Source: Cryphonectria parasitica EP155 (lineage: Eukaryota > Ascomycota > Sordariomycetes > Diaporthales > Cryphonectriaceae). From it: DNA of 64,000 bases. Below, piece by piece: positions 9,144 through 22,640 of the stretch. The notes under the pieces were generated by a model. The model saw only the letters and a list, made by a program, of their open reading frames with translations, was not told the origin of the DNA and made no database searches. A program made the translations under genes and the position numbers. The first letter of the stretch is position 1; each line of letters opens with the position of its first letter. The stretch spans positions 3,872,068-3,936,067 of the forward strand of contig NW_024468910.1 of the NCBI RefSeq assembly GCF_011745365.1. The letters run 5' to 3'.

Positions 9144-11587
9144 TTAACCGACGAACTGCATCTCCTCCTTACGATGGCTGGCAAACTCATCCTTGTAGCG
9201 CTCCCAGATCGTCTGGAGCTCCTCGGTATAGAGATCGTGCAGGCGGTTGACCTCGCTGTTGTCCGGGTTGGCCTGTTGCATGACGGGGATGGGCTTGCCA
9301 ACGACGATGTTCATGGGCCGCCGGTAGGGCATCAGGCCGACGTCGTAGTTGAAGATGCCGCGGCCGTGGAGCAGAGGGACGGTGAACTTCCAGGCCTTGA
9401 GGAAGTAGCGCTGCAGGCCGTGCAGCCAGGGGTGCTTGTGCGGGTCCAGCTGGTCGTAAAGGTCGTTCTCGCCAAAAGCGAGCACAGGGACCAGGTCCGC
9501 GCCGGTCTGCAGGGCGATCTTGATGAAGCCCTTGCGCTCGTTGATGATGAGACGCATGGTGTTGGGCTGAGCCTCGAGGGACTCGCGTGCCCCGCCGACG
9601 ACGATGGTGACGGCACGGCCCATGCCCTCGTTGTTAGGCCCGCCGTGGGTGAGGAGGTTCTTGATAGACTCCTTGCTGACGGAAGACAGGCCCATGGCGA
9701 AGACGTACTCGCGGTACAGGGGCAGGTTGAAGTTGGAGTCGAGCGTGCACAGGCTGTTGGTGATGCCAGGGAACTTATCGGAGAACCCTAGGGCGTCCGT
9801 CGCGAACGCCGCCCAGGCGCCGTGCGAGATGATCCCGTGAGGATGGTAGCCTAGGATATATTTGCGAGTTGGCTGGAGATCATGCGTCTTGTGCAACTTT
9901 GCGGGGAAATACTCGGCAAAGTACGTCCAGAGAGGAAGCCTGCGGACCCATTCCCTGCGCTTCCTCAGCCTGCCGTCGGTGGCATCGGTCGCGAACAGCA
10001 TCGAGACGAGATAGATGATGACTGCGTCGCAAACCAAATATTCTCAGTATGACATCAAATAACGAGAAAAGTTACTGGGAATGTTCTTCAGTCAACTTAC
10101 TGATAGGCCACAGAAAAGGATTCGCACACAAGCCGAAGAAGATGGATAATGACAGACCAATGCACAGGCAGTGCATCAGTACGGCTGCCGTCTGGAACCG
10201 TCGCTTAATGGGTACCTTGAGCGGCGCCCACCGTGTGCCAAAGACCTCAGGTGCGGCCTCCTTGTCTTTCTGCCGCTGCGCTGCCTCTCCGTCATCTGCG
10301 TCCGGTCCGATGTCGGGATATTCCACAGAGGTAGAAGCCTGGCTGGGAGACCGGTCCGAAGTATGTCTGCCAGAGCTGTTCTCCTGGGACTTGCTCTTTT
10401 CTTTCGATCCGCCAGATGTGTGCTCTGGGGGTTCTTCTTTCAGCGCGTCCGCGAACGTCTTGTCTCCAGCAGCTGTGCCTGGGGCGGCCCCGTTCTCCTC
10501 TTCTGAGCCCTGTGGTGCTGAAGGAGCCGTTTCCTCCTGCTGCCCCCTTTCGGCCTCTATATCCTCTCTCTTCTCGACATCCGCCGGATCCTCCTTGACA
10601 GCCTCAGCGTACGAGATTGGTTCAGCCGGAGCCTTTTCGCCTGCATGTCCATTGATCTCACCACCATTCAGACCATTTGCCTTCTTCGACTTGCGCATGT
10701 TATTTTTCTTACTCGTGGGGAGCGATTTCGGAATACTGGCGATGCTCTGTACCGCGCAAAAGGTCAGTCAAGGATAATAATACGACAGCCTGTTGGACTA
10801 TCTGTAATCAAATATTCAGCGCTGGAAAAAAACGTACCACCTGATCCTCCCCATTGATTTTCTCACTCGGAGGCACAGCTACAAAATTGGTGTCAACATT
10901 TCCCAGCACTTCCTTCTCCATCTCCCTACCACGACAATCGTCACCGCGGGCGCCATCAGCACAGCCGTCGCCAACGAAGCTGCCCAGCATCACAGACCCA
11001 CCAGTCTGCTGTGCAGCCGGCGACTTCTGTGGTAATGACAACACGGCACGCGGGCAGCTCAAAGGCGAGAACGACGCTGCCATGGGGTTAAGGCAGACGT
11101 TCTCCTTGCCCTGGCTTCTTTTCTCTCGTTTCCTTCCACCACCACCTCGTCCACCCCAACCTGCCGTCCCACCCGTTGCCGATGATGATGATGACGACAA
11201 CAACATCGTCGCCACGGCAGCTTTGGGCGGGGAGAAGAAGGCCGGGTGCGTGGGCGGGCTGCTGGAGCTTGAGCACCCATCCGCGTCTGGCTCGGTTTGA
11301 GGGGTGTCCGCGATGGCCGTCCTGGGCGAAGAAGAAAATGTCTCACCTGTACTGTCGATGTCATGGCCGGCGGGGTCCGCCATGGTGTCTATATTATCGC
11401 TGTTGTGGTTGTTGTTGCTGTCCTCCTTTTCCCTTCGGCGGCTGCTGCTGCTGTTGCTGCTGCTGCGCGACGGGAAGCTGTCGCCCACAGCGGTCCGGAA
11501 GCTGTCTCCCAGCTCTGACTTGCCCTCAAAAGAAGTGGCGCGGAGGTAGCGGTTGCGGTTGAGCTGCTCCCGGCTGACTGGTTGCAT
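9144..11587 (-). CDS. DGA1: Diacylglycerol O-acyltransferase 2 (DGAT2) with long N-terminal extension
   Basis: Last step of triacylglycerol synthesis, at the ER and lipid droplets. Exons on the minus strand are 10838-11587, 10101-10746 and 9144-10021. The introns (10747-10837, 10022-10100) have GTACGT...ACAG and GTAAGT...GCAG ends and keep the frame. The catalytic domain has TRWAPLKVPIKRR, a hydrophobic hairpin (LMHCLCIGLSLSIFFGLC ... IIIIYLVSMLF), the signature YHPHG encoded at 9834-9848, and GGARESL and FGEND. The N-terminus is unusually long and low-complexity. Candidate starts are ATG at 11587 (757 residues) and ATG at 11383 (689 residues). The extension has Ser, Gly and Glu runs and two related motifs, SYAEAVKEDP and TFADALKEEP. 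Part of the extension could be leader or hide another intron, so the domain is certain and the start is not. Confidence 0.88.
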
Positions 11588-13393
11588 GAGGTTGTGTGGG
11601 AGAAACAGGAGAGATGCGACGAGGGGAATGAATGACGAAGAGGAGCGACGGGAAAACAAGATGCTTCTAAGGAGCTAGCGTAGTGTCCGGGAGGGAGGGA
11701 GCGAGCGAGCCGTGTTCCCGGTGGTGCAAAAAAACACCTTTTGGACCAGAGAAGCAAGTTAAGAGCTCTGTGGTGGTAACAGTGGAATATGGTTCGGTGG
11801 AACCGCGCTGTTCTCTTCGTGCTTGTGTTCCTGGATTGAAACAGATGGGCTTTGAGGAACAGGATGAATAGCTGAAAGCAAAGCAACAGTGACGAGCAGT
11901 GACGACGACCCTGGAAATCAGCAGCCAAGGGTATAACAGACGGGCAGACAAGGTAAATAAGCTGGCAGAGAATTGACGAAAGGGGTGTCGTAATAAATCG
12001 CGCGGAATGCGCTAAAAAGTTGAAACAAAAATACACAGCAAAAGCTTCCCTGGGCTGCTCAAAAGCTGCAGAGGAGAGAGCCTGCTGCTCCTGGGCACAA
12101 GGAGATTAATTGAGATGGGTTTGGTTGGTCATGGTATGACGTTGCGTGATGCAGTGTGCACCACCAGGGGTTCTTCCCGCCCCGAACCCCCGTTTTTTAT
12201 TTTACCTCAGCCTTGGTGTGGTGCGGCTTGGGCTAAATCAATAAGCAGACTCCACTTTCACATGCCTGTGGTCAGTGGTCATGGTGATACGACAGCTGGG
12301 CAAAGCTTCACCAGCAGAGAGATTGAGTTCATGAGCCTTTGGATCATTGTTCGGGCGCACATATGTCATGCAGAAGGAAAAGAAGACGGAGGGATAGAAT
12401 AAAGTCAGAGAATTCCCCCTCTCCTCCACAATGGATAACACTCAGAGCGCTCTTAGCTGCAGCTGGCCCAGCATCTACCAGCTTTCAAACACCCTCTCAA
12501 TCTGTGCTCTCCACGACAGACACACAGCTACACTCACAACCTAGTCACGCCTGGATACATGGATAAGGCCCTCTTGTTGATAAATGATCAGCCTTTTTGC
12601 AGATCAGAAATTAATTCGCTTTCGAAGCTTCGTTGGGGAATATAAAACAAAATAAAAAAAAGAAGAGAAAGAAAACAGCAAACAGAGAAGCTGTGACATC
12701 CTGGGGCCCCACGAGAGAAGGAGGACCAAAGGCAAAATGCTGAAGATTTTATGTACAATATTGTAGCTCTTTTTTTCTTCTCTTTCCTCCTGAATGCCAG
12801 CATAAAGCTGTCCATCTTCCCATACCTTTCCTCCCTTTCCCCCAAACTTTCCTATCGCGCCTTCTGAAATCGGAACAATTCCTCAGGTTTTCCTCAACGC
12901 GCAAAGTTGCCCAAGACAGCTCGATATCCATCCCTCAGGAAGGATACGGCTCAGAAGAAGATTTGAATGATCAAAAAACAAAATGCGATCCCCTAGAAAC
13001 AGTTCATCGTTGACCTGCCGTCTGAACTAAAGTCCAACAACGAGGAAGGGAAAAAGAAAGGAAAGAAAGATGAACGATCGAAGTAAATCGGGCAGGCCCC
13101 GCTATGCCGTTGCGGTATCTTCAAAACGGGTTGTGAGCCAAATTTTGGCTGAAAATGCAAATGCTGCGGTAGAAGATGATTCGTAATGCTCATGAGCGAG
13201 GAGAAGAAACCGAAGAAGAAATAAATGCTGGTTCTTCACCGAAAAGCCCAAACAAAGACTGATTCAAAAGAAAACTCCCAACCCCGGGTAATGGAAGAGG
13301 AAAAAAAAAAGGTAGTCGTCATCGTGAAGGGTTGGAGGATCCAAAGGAAAAGAGGTATCAGGAAGAAGTAGACATAGTAAAAGAAAAAGGTGG
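11588..13393. other. Intergenic: DGAT2 upstream region and 3' flank of the Sel1 gene
   Basis: No convincing gene. The region is AT-rich with oligo-A and purine tracts (for example 12640-12680 and 13040-13070). Open frames are short and without recognisable domains. Confidence 0.55.
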
Positions 13394-15733
13394 TTATGAA
13401 CTGGCGGCGGTGTTGGATCGGGTCTTGTTCAGTCCCAGGAAATGCCGAGATTTCGACTTAGACCGTACGGACTTGGAGCTCTTAGTGCTCTTCTTGTCAT
13501 CGTCGTCACTGTCGTCGTATTTTGCCTTGTGGATCCTGCACATGACATGTCCGTTAACACCATAGCTCAAGATCCACAGCAGACACTTTGGATGGCAGAT
13601 TGAACTCACCAGCTTTGACCGATCATGTTCATTCCCTTGGCCTCAGCCATTCGGTACAGTTTGGCCGACTTCTTGAGATTCTTCTTACAGCCAACGCCCT
13701 TGGCGTAGCAGAACCCAGCCTCAGCGAGCGCGTCCACATCGCCCCAGCCTGCACAACGTTGATTAGCCTCAAGTTCTTATACCCAGACATGATCAGGAGA
13801 AGGAAGAAGAAAAGAAAAAGATCTTCAACTCACTTCCGGCGATCTCATAGCACCGCAGAGCAAGTGGTTTGTCTTGCTCAATTCCCCACCCATTCATGTA
13901 GCTCGCGCCCAGCTCATAGATGCTCAAGGCCAACTGGGCCTTTCGCTTCTTTTGCTCAGGCTTGTCGACATGTTGCCCCTGCTTGGCCTTGTCCTCATCC
14001 TCCGCGATCTCGGTACCCGCAGAGTCGGCGGCCATGCGCAGCCACCGCACACCCTCTTCTTGGTTGGGCCGCATACCCCAACCGTGTCGACAGGCGAGTG
14101 CGTACAGCAGCATGCCGGTAGGGTGGCCTTGCTTGGCAGCATAGCGCAGGTGGTATGTTGATTCGTTAAACTTGCCGTCCTCGTGCAGAGCTACAGCTTT
14201 GTCCACGTGTTCATCCGCGGACATCTCAGCCATGGTAGCAGCCGTAGAGTGCTGAGATCGGGCCTTAATAGTACTAGCATCGCTCGTAGTCGCCGTCGCA
14301 GGCCGTTCTTGGCTGCTGCGGCCCCTCGTGGCGTCCTCAGAGGCTCGGTCTTCGCCCGCTGGTGGTTGGCTGCTGCCAGGCGATGGCTGCGTGCTCGGAC
14401 GTGGCACACTTAAGCTCGATTCACCAGAGGGCCTTCCCGGCTCTTCTGTCTGTCGTCCTCCAGAACTCGACGGTCGTGTTGGAGGAGATGGTGGCGCCTG
14501 ACCGCTAAAAGGAGTAGGCTGGGTATTGTTTGGGTGGGTATGATCCCACATCAGCGTTGCACCTGGCTGGCCCCGTTCTATCGAGTGTCGCGAGAGCATC
14601 TTGCCTCGTGGTAGAGAATACTTGGAGTATATATAAGAGGGGGCGGGGGCGCCTGCTCGAGCTTCCTCCAGCAGGTCGGGAAAGCCCTCGCTGTTCATGC
14701 TGATCGGCGTGTGAACATCGTCGGCGGCAAAGAGAGAAGAATGGCTGTCCGATGATGGTTGTCGGACTGGTGGGTCGAATCGTGCCTCCAGTCCTGGGGT
14801 TGCTGGACCTGGCGTTCCTGCTCGGCTCATCGGCCTCGAGAAGTTGAAAGCTGGACGGGGCAGTTCGGAAATGTTGGAGCTGACGGAGGGAGATCGTTGC
14901 TGGTGAGGCGAAAAGACACCCGCGCTGCTCGTAGACATCTTTCGCGACCCTTGCGAGGAGTGAAACGACGAGCCGAGGGAATCATCTACAGCAGCCGCCG
15001 CAGAGTTCACCGGCTGTGACATGATGCTGGAGGTCCTCTTGGGAAAGACGGTTGTCGGCGGGGCGAGCGACTCCTGGGATCTCCGATTTCTTGGGCTGGT
15101 AAGGGCCTGGCCTGAAGGTATTGACGGCGTGTCAAGGAGCTCCTGCCGTACCGACTTGACCGACTGCGCATCATCTTCAGCCAGCTTCGCATCGATGCTA
15201 ACGCTGCTAAGGGACGAAGGCGAGTGCTCCCGTCGTGCTCCAAAATAGCTGCTCCTGTCGCTCAGGGGGGCCAGGGTCCGACCTCTCATCTGCTCAAAAG
15301 AGTTGGGCGTCGGTAAGGGTGGGAGCGAAGCGTCTGGCGTAGGGGGGATGTGGCTCATTCGAGGGTGCATGGACTGTGGTCGGATGGGCGACTCCTCCAC
15401 CTCTGGTCTCATCGCGGGTCCAGCCGAGTGCTGCTCCCCGGCCTCAGATGCGGACTCCTGCGACATGGACCGAAAATATTCTGACCTACCCTGTACAATA
15501 AGTGGGCTCTCCGTCGTCAGCGGAGGCAGCCGGCTCATCCTCTTTCCAGCTTTGGCGCTCTCCTCCAGCTTCTTGGCCAGCAGCCGGCTCTGCAGGGCGA
15601 ACGCATCGAGGGGCGACAGCTCTGGCGGGATTTCGCCCGCCACGTGTAGCCGTGGCGACTTCATCGGGCGCGGTATCGATGCCTGCGAGTCGGTGCGCAG
15701 CTCGAGGAGGGGGGGTCGTGTTGGAGCCGCCAT
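13394..15733 (-). CDS. Sel1-repeat protein, Nif1/DSF2-like
   Basis: Exons are 13834-15733, 13610-13748 and 13394-13535, giving 726 residues. Both introns start GTGAGT and end GTGCAG. Splicing restores EIAGSWGDVDALAEAG and MIGQSWIHKAKY. About 500 N-terminal residues are disordered and rich in Ser and Pro, with many SP/TP sites (TPDASLPPLPTPNS, RAGTPGPATPGLE) suited to cell-cycle kinases. Residues about 508-700 carry four Sel1-like repeats (YAAKQGHPTGMLLYA, YELGASYMNGWG, EAGFCYAKGVG among them). The C-terminus is acidic then basic (DDSDDDDKKS). The arrangement matches the family containing S. pombe Nif1, an inhibitor of the mitotic-entry kinase Nim1/Cdr1, and yeast Dsf2. A role in cell-cycle or polarity control is inferred from that. 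The chitin-synthase activator Skt5 family also has Sel1 repeats but fits less well. Confidence 0.85.
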
Positions 15734-18700
15734 GATGACCAGCTTAATTCATCGACGATCGTTCTCTTCGAAACCACTTTAGTCGATGACGCGAAACTCT
15801 CGCGTAGATTGGTCGACGACACGCGCAGATGACGTCGTCGGCGGGTATGCCGCTCTCGAGGAATGAATGCGCAAGAAAGTTGTCTTGGAAAGGAAATGTT
15901 CCAGAAGTCGGGACGGCTAACAGCCTAGGCTCGGCGCGAAGCGTATTCGATGGTCAGAAGACAGCTGAGACTCTGGAAAAAGACGTCGGCGGATCAGCTT
16001 CTCAAAGAAGATGACGAATCGCAATGTAACAGAAAGTCGTCGAGGAGGGAGAACGGGTGGCGCATGAACAACGTTCGTAAACCCCTCGCGTGCGGTAGGG
16101 ACCGTCGTGAATAAACAGGAAACGATGGGGAGGAGCGGGAGATGTTTTTCGCTCGACACAGGAAACGAGAGAGAAATGGGTGTGACTATTCCGGTTCGTT
16201 TCGTTATTGGCGTCTTTGGTCAATGTCTGGACGATTGAATGGACGAGTGAATTCGGTCGGTGATCGTGTGTGGCTATTGACGTCTAGAGGGGATATGCAA
16301 CGGGTTTGACGGCTTCCTTGATTGAAACCCTGGAACAGTAGTAACAGCGAGCGGAGGGCTTTTTTTGGGTTGGAGTGTTTCCCCGCCTGTCGCAGTCGTC
16401 ATACGGGAGAGAGGTTGGGGTCGGCCGTAGAATCCTGCCTAAAATGAATGCAAGGGTCCAGTATTTCCGTAAACTGTTGCTTCAGAAAGGAGGAGAAACG
16501 AGTGTGACCCTGAGAGAGAAGGGGACTCCGTTGGAAGGATGGACGTCAAGAAAATGAACGGAGGAATTGCCCCAGGCCGTGGAGCAAACGTTTTGAGACG
16601 TCGATTGACGTTTTGACTTGGCGATGATGCCACCTCCGTGGCCACTTAATCTCAGCAGGAACCCCGTACCACCGTGATGACAAGAGTCAACCCGAAACAA
16701 TTGTCTGTCCGTCAGCTTGCAGGCCGGCTTCTGAAGGGACGAGGGGTTGGGGGACTGGGACGCTGGAGCTCCAACTCACGCCTACCAGCTCAGGACCGCA
16801 CACAGCTGGATGGCAGGTAGGTGAGTAAGAGGGAGGGAAGGAGGAGGAGGAGGAGGAAGAAGAAGAACAAAAAAGAAAAAGGCCGGGAAAGGATGGCGCT
16901 GCTGGTAGGAAGCATAAGGAAAACCAGGAGACGAATCAATCAATTTGGGGTCAATTGAGAGAAGAGGACCCTACAGGACTAACCATGTACTACAAACCAC
17001 AGAGCAGAAGAGTGTACTATAGAAGTGCCCTGTCTTGACAGGGTGCAAGGAGTAGGGGATACCTGACTTTCTGCTGTGTCACGAGGCCAAGCTCGTGTAC
17101 CTCCTTCCCCCCCCCCCCCTGAAGCTCTGGGGACGTTGTACCGTGAGCGGATCGGCGCCCAGCCTGCACGAGCTAGACTAAAGGAGGCCTGGTCACAGGG
17201 GCGACAGCATAAAAATGGAATATTTTGCAAGGGGTCCCCTTCGCTACGAGGACTGTGAAGCAGGGATCAAGGCTACAAAGTTTCTCCATGTGGTCTGCCC
17301 CCTTTCTCTTGTAACTACAAAGTATTATTATGTATGTACGCAATCCAACCATGGTGCCACAGAACCTGGGGGGGAGAGGCGGGTCACAGTGAGCCAAATC
17401 GTTCACGAGGGCAATTCCAATCGATGTTGCACGATTACCAAAGACATTCAGCCACATACCACATACAAAAAAGAAACGTTTTTCACGCCTCCAATGATGA
17501 ACACACACACACACCAGGCCTGCCCCAGGTGGACCTACCTAAGTGCATTTCCCCAGATTAATGGCGCAGGATCGGGACACGCACAGGCATGCTCCTTCGT
17601 CCCCCCCCCCCGCCGCGAAATGAGCACACGATGCGACCAAAAATCAAAAAAGGTTATCTCCTCTTGAGGAGATCGATCATAAGTGCATTGCATTACGAGC
17701 ACTGGAATTTCAAACAAAGGTTATTCTCGAGGCCAACGGTGCTGCCTATCCGCATGAACAAAGGTGCATCCAGACCTTTTCAACAACAAACCTCCAACAA
17801 GGTCAGTCGTCGTCTCGTCCGTCCAACGTGATACGAGGTCTGCCCACTTGGCCGCTGATGGGCAAGCGATCGCCAATCGGTGCGCTGCCTACGACTCGCG
17901 CCAGCGTCCGAACTAGATGTTCTAGAACCTAGAACGTCGGATCGACTGGTTTGTCACGTCACTGACTAGCTCCAAAGGCAAGGGCTTTGGCCTTGAGTGA
18001 GTGAGAAAATCCCACGGCCCGCGTCAGGTTCTCCCAGGGCCGCCGTATTGAGATCGCCTTCCTGGCCAGGCCTACAAGAGGCTGGATCGAAGGCCTCCCA
18101 AGCAACCCTGAGATCTCGCATATGCATCATGTTCATGCATTCTGTTCCTCCTGTACTCCGCACTCCATTCGTCTTATCCCAAGGAAGAAGGAAAGAAGAA
18201 ACACGGCGCGACTATCTTCAAAAGACAGGTTTGGAAAGGCCTGGCGGGCCCGCGATCTCCGTTCGAGGATCCAGGGCTAATAAGTCTGGTAGCTCTGGAC
18301 CCAGATTCCATGTTCCATTTCCGCCCAGCAAGAACTTCACAAGTTACAACCCGGCAGATCACCCCCGCTTTTACTCAACGGTCTCAAGAAGAAAGAAAAG
18401 ATGATACAGAAGAGGGAAAGGAAGAAAAAAAGAAACGCGAAAAGAGAGTGAGAGACTTGCTGCTGTGTCAGCCTCGCGAGGGCCTCGGTTGCGGTAAATT
18501 CCATCTGCGTTGAACGAGCAACGTGGAGTTCATATTATTAGGAGCCGACGACTTGCAAAGGTATGCGATGCGATATTAAAACAGTTCTTGGCTTTGTTAT
18601 CCTCTGTATCACACAAATCCAGTTTTCATCTACTATTGTCCAGGTATCGCGAGAACCCTTGAATACCAGTCACTCACCCATTCATTCATTCATACATTCA

Positions 18701-19857
18701 TCCCTTCATTCGCTCACGTAACTGATTCCAATGCCCAGCGCTGACTCCATCCGAAAGAGGCATTCATCTCCCGGGTCCGGAGATTTCACAACACGGTGAC
18801 GCGCAAAGAAAGCAAGAGGGAAGAAAAGAGGGAGAGAGAGTTGTTGGGCTTTCAGAGACAAAAACTGAGACCCGCCCACAAGCACGACACCCGGCCCGGG
18901 GCCGACATCCCCACGCGGAAATTAGGCTTAAATGAGGGCGATTCGCACTTTGCCCAACGAGGGCAATTTTTCTCGCGTGTGATCATGAAAGTACGTAGTG
19001 TTTGTTCCTCCTGCATACAATCATGCACACACGACAACCCAAGCCTGGAAAGGGAAGAGCCATCGCAGACAAGGCTTCGGACTTTGAATGAAGCAGTCTC
19101 CTTGCTCTCTTACCATGACTTTTTTGTTCAAGGCCTTTTCTTTCTTTCTTGTGTAAGTGAGGCTATGGGCATTCTAAAAGGTACTTGAGTAAGGGGGGCT
19201 CAGGGCGCTCGCAGATTTTCTCTCCTAGGTGGTCGCGGGCGGGCGTCCGTCAACCCGGTCTTGTGGGCGATAATGAGAGGAGGGGTGGGGGGGGGGGGTT
19301 GTATGCCACAATATCCACTCTGGACTCGGCAGATCTGTTCTTCCTCTCGGTGAAGGCCGGGAGGATGCCCCCAGTACAACATTGGGCGCTATAGCCAGGC
19401 CAAGGCTCGTGAGACGCCGTCATATAACACGCAAGCTTCATGTCCTCTCGTCCAGGATGCAAAGAGATTGTTGTTCTTGCCGGAATAGACTATTAGTATG
19501 CCCCTTTCACAACAGCTCGCGCAACGTGACCGCGTGTCCGAGAGACGTTGCACCACCACGCACAGGACACATGCACATCAGTGAAGAAGGAATATAGGAT
19601 AGTGTTCCCAAGCTGCTCTATCTTGCAGCTCGTTTCGAAGCAAAAGATTGGAAAATATTTATCTTCCAGAAACGACCTTTCCGGAACTCCCTAGACCATG
19701 CAAAAAAAGAAAGAGAGGAAAAGACAGAGAGACACACACAGAAATAGAAAGAGAGATAGAGAGGGATTCAGAGGGACAACAAAGGAGGTACTCTAGTATC
19801 ACCAGCCCATGTTTCACAACCTCATCTTATTTTCCCTTCCCCTTCCCCTTCCCATCT
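15734..19857. other. 4.1-kb gene-free stretch upstream of the Sel1 gene
   Basis: No supportable gene on either strand. It holds purine-rich tracts (about 16840-16880 and 18400-18450), C runs near 17107-17119 and 17599-17610, a CATT-type repeat near 18675-18710, a G run near 19281-19290, and AG-rich sequence near 19710-19790. It probably contains the promoter and leader of the Sel1 gene. An unstructured non-coding transcript cannot be excluded. Confidence 0.5.
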
Positions 19858-21345
19858 CTACAGGTCCTTCGACCTCATCTTTTTCAACCTCGTGGCGCCC
19901 TCGAACATGAATCGATCCACCGCCGCAGCAACAGTGAGCGTACCGCCAAGCACGGCACAGAGACCCGTTAGGAAGCCGGCAAACGACTTGGCCGGCTCTT
20001 CGCGGTTGATAACCTTCATTGGGGAGATGTCCTGCAAGGGCTGTTAGCTCGAGATTCAATGACATTCACGAGTTCCAAAGAAAAAAAGAAGAAAACCACT
20101 TACGTATGAGAAGAACACGCCCGGGATGCCGCCTTTGGAATGGAGACGTTCAGCGTGGCCCTCGGCAGAATCATCACCGCCGGACAAGCTCCGCTTGTGG
20201 CTCGTCACGGAGTACTGATGCGTCTCGATGCTACCATCCTCACCCTGTCCGAAAGTGCCCAGGGCGGCATTGTGGTCGGCAACCATATCGCGGTACTTCT
20301 TCTCCCAGCCGAGCGGCAAGTAGGATGTAGGCACGATCTTGACAAAGTACATGTAGTTGTAGTTGGGGTCGTCCGTCTTCTGCTCGGTGCCGTCGAGGGG
20401 GTTCATGTGGTGGCTGTTCCAGGGCATGGTCTTGGTGCCGAGCTTCCTGCCGAGCTCCTCGGGCAGCTGGGGCCCGAAGCTCAGGTGGTGGACGATGTGG
20501 GAGAAGGAGTGGCCGCCGGCGACGGGCGTGTCCCAGTAGTTCTTGAGGTCGTGGACGTGCATGTTGCCGTTGCTGAAGCTCCTGCCCGGGGCGAGGTGGA
20601 AGTTGCCCACCACCTTGTTCACGCGCAGGCTGCCCTCGATGCGGCACCCCTCGTGGCGCTGCTCGTCCAGCCGCTCGGCGTAGTGCTCGCGCGTGCACTG
20701 CTCGACGTTCTCGCCGCGGCCAAACGCCCAGGACGCCTGCGCGTACGCCTCGCGCACCTCGTCGCACGTGTTGCAGCACCCGGGCTTCTCGGCGTTGTTG
20801 GGGGCCTTCGCGCCGTAGCACTCGCCGCAGTAGTCCGGGTCTAGGTGCTTGGCCGACTCGCCGTCGTCGTGGAGCGTCAGGGCCTTGATGTCGATGACGC
20901 CGCCGCCCTCCGACTCGGGCCGGAGGCGCACCTTGCTCACGCCATGCTGCACGCCGTGTTGCTGCTCGCCGGACACGTCCATCACGTCGAGGGTCAAGAG
21001 CTCGCAAGGTATCTTGGGAAAGGTCACGTTGAGGTGGATCTCCATTCGCTCGCCTGTAGGAATTCGTTCGCACAATCCGTTAGCACTCCGGCAGCAGGCC
21101 TTTGTGGCAAGGAGGGATGGCATCGGAGTCCTCTAAACAGGAGAAGTCATACCTCTTCCCTTGTCTACTATCAGCTCGGGATGTATCACTGTCCGCCTGT
21201 AGTCTGCCCACTCGCCCCATGCCAGGTACAACACGACGATCAAGGAGACAATGGTCACGATGCCACCCGACGTTGTCCTGACACGAGCATCCTCGACAGT
21301 CTTTGTGAAGGCATCAAGCCTCGTGAAACGAGACTTGGCTGGCAT
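19858..21345 (-). CDS. ERV46: ERV46, COPII-vesicle membrane protein (ERGIC3 homologue)
   Basis: Cargo-receptor subunit that works with Erv41 in recycling between ER and Golgi. Exons are 21153-21345, 20104-21053 and 19858-20031, giving 438 residues, a normal length. Introns are GTATGA...CTACAG (99 bp) and GTAAGT...TTGCAG (72 bp). The N-terminal segment FTRLDAFTKTVEDARVRTTS is followed by membrane helix 1 (GGIVTIVSLIVVLYLAW), a large lumenal domain with a conserved Cys cluster (YCGECYGA, CCNTCDEVREAY), FSHIVHHLSFG, and membrane helix 2 near the C-terminus (FAGFLTGLCAVLGGTLTVAAA). A short basic cytosolic tail ends KKMRSKDL. The start is the ATG of MPAKSRF, matching the conserved N-terminus; the frame is open further upstream but not conserved. 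Confidence 0.95.
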
Positions 21346-22640
21346 CTTGAGGAAGATAGGATGTTGTCGGCAGAGAAGCGCAGCTGCAGACGATAGGCCG
21401 GATAGTTTGCGCAGGGTCACCCGTTAGGATAGGTTGCACTGCGGTCTCGGGGTTCGACAGCAGAACAGTGGCAAGGAACGGAACGGAAATTGTATCCTGA
21501 AGATAAAGATACACCACCCAAAAGCAGCGAGCCAGTCAATGTTTGGACTCGGTTGGAAAGCAGAAGCAAGAAAGAAAAAAAGAAAAAGGAAAATTGTAAG
21601 AGATGGTAATATCCAGTAAATGTTTGATGCGCGTGAGGCTGACTGACTTGAGGCCACGACACATTTTCCCTGCCAGTTGCGCGGCACCGACCGAGTAGCT
21701 CTCAAAATAGCAAGGATTATTTTGAGCGCTCCAATGAAGGGGAGGAATTGAAACAGACGACCCACTGTGCTGGGGGGGAGCTACAGGGCCTCCAATTCAT
21801 TGTCCCTACTCGTGCTACTGTACAGTTGTACTATGTTACATGCTGTACGTAGTATTATTGTAGTGGCTCCAGGGGTCCTCACCTCCAGATGCTACTGTAG
21901 CCCCAGTTGCAGGTCAAGTCACTCAACTTTACAAATCATCTTGATTCTTCCAACACGATGTCTATGGTCAAATACTTGTATGCACATGAACTGACATGAA
22001 AAATTTCATATACATTTATCTGTGTATGTATTAGAAGAGCAATCACGTAAGTATTGTCTGTTGATCCACGACTCAAGAAAGTCTTTTGAGAGAGGGGTGG
22101 AGGAAAAGGCAACGGAAAGTCAGCGTGGGTGCTGTCAAATAGTATCTACTAATAGAGGATGGAATCCATCATGAATATATATTGCCCACGCTCCTTATTT
22201 TGATCATGAGCTGTCAAGACCACACGAAGCAGGACTTCTGATATCTATTGTGCTTCTTGAGCTTTCTTTTGGTGCCTGCTGGAACATTGAACTTCATGCT
22301 CAATGGCGCATGCAGCAAAGTTTAAAGTACCAATACACTGCATGGCCTGATGTATTCTGAAGGATTCCCGAGGGGCTGGGTACCTTGGATGCTTACTGAG
22401 CAAAGTACCCGGAGTGACTCACCTCGACTTCAGTAGTTTCCCTTCACCTATGTGATAAATATCAACAGCACCTTTTTCTGACTTGTGTGCAATACCTCGT
22501 CACTGAACTTGAAATTTCCTTCCATTCCTACTATCAAAACTAAAAAAGAAAAGAAAGAATAGAAAGAATAGACAAGACAACCCCCTAGACAGAAGCCTCC
22601 CAGAACCTGAGGCAAGGTTATTGACTCTCACACCACAAAA
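21346..22640. other. Shared upstream region of ERV46 and the GNAT gene
   Basis: 1.3 kb between divergent genes, AT-rich from about 21900 to 22350. A short imperfect inverted repeat (GCGTGGG near 22122 and CCCACGC near 22184) is present. No gene seen. Confidence 0.55.

Noticed and set aside
9048..9791. 247-codon plus-strand frame
   Set aside because: Antisense to the DGAT2 catalytic exon; no domain.
20140..20844. 234-codon plus-strand frame
   Set aside because: Antisense to ERV46; Val/Leu/Ala-rich composition typical of a shadow frame.
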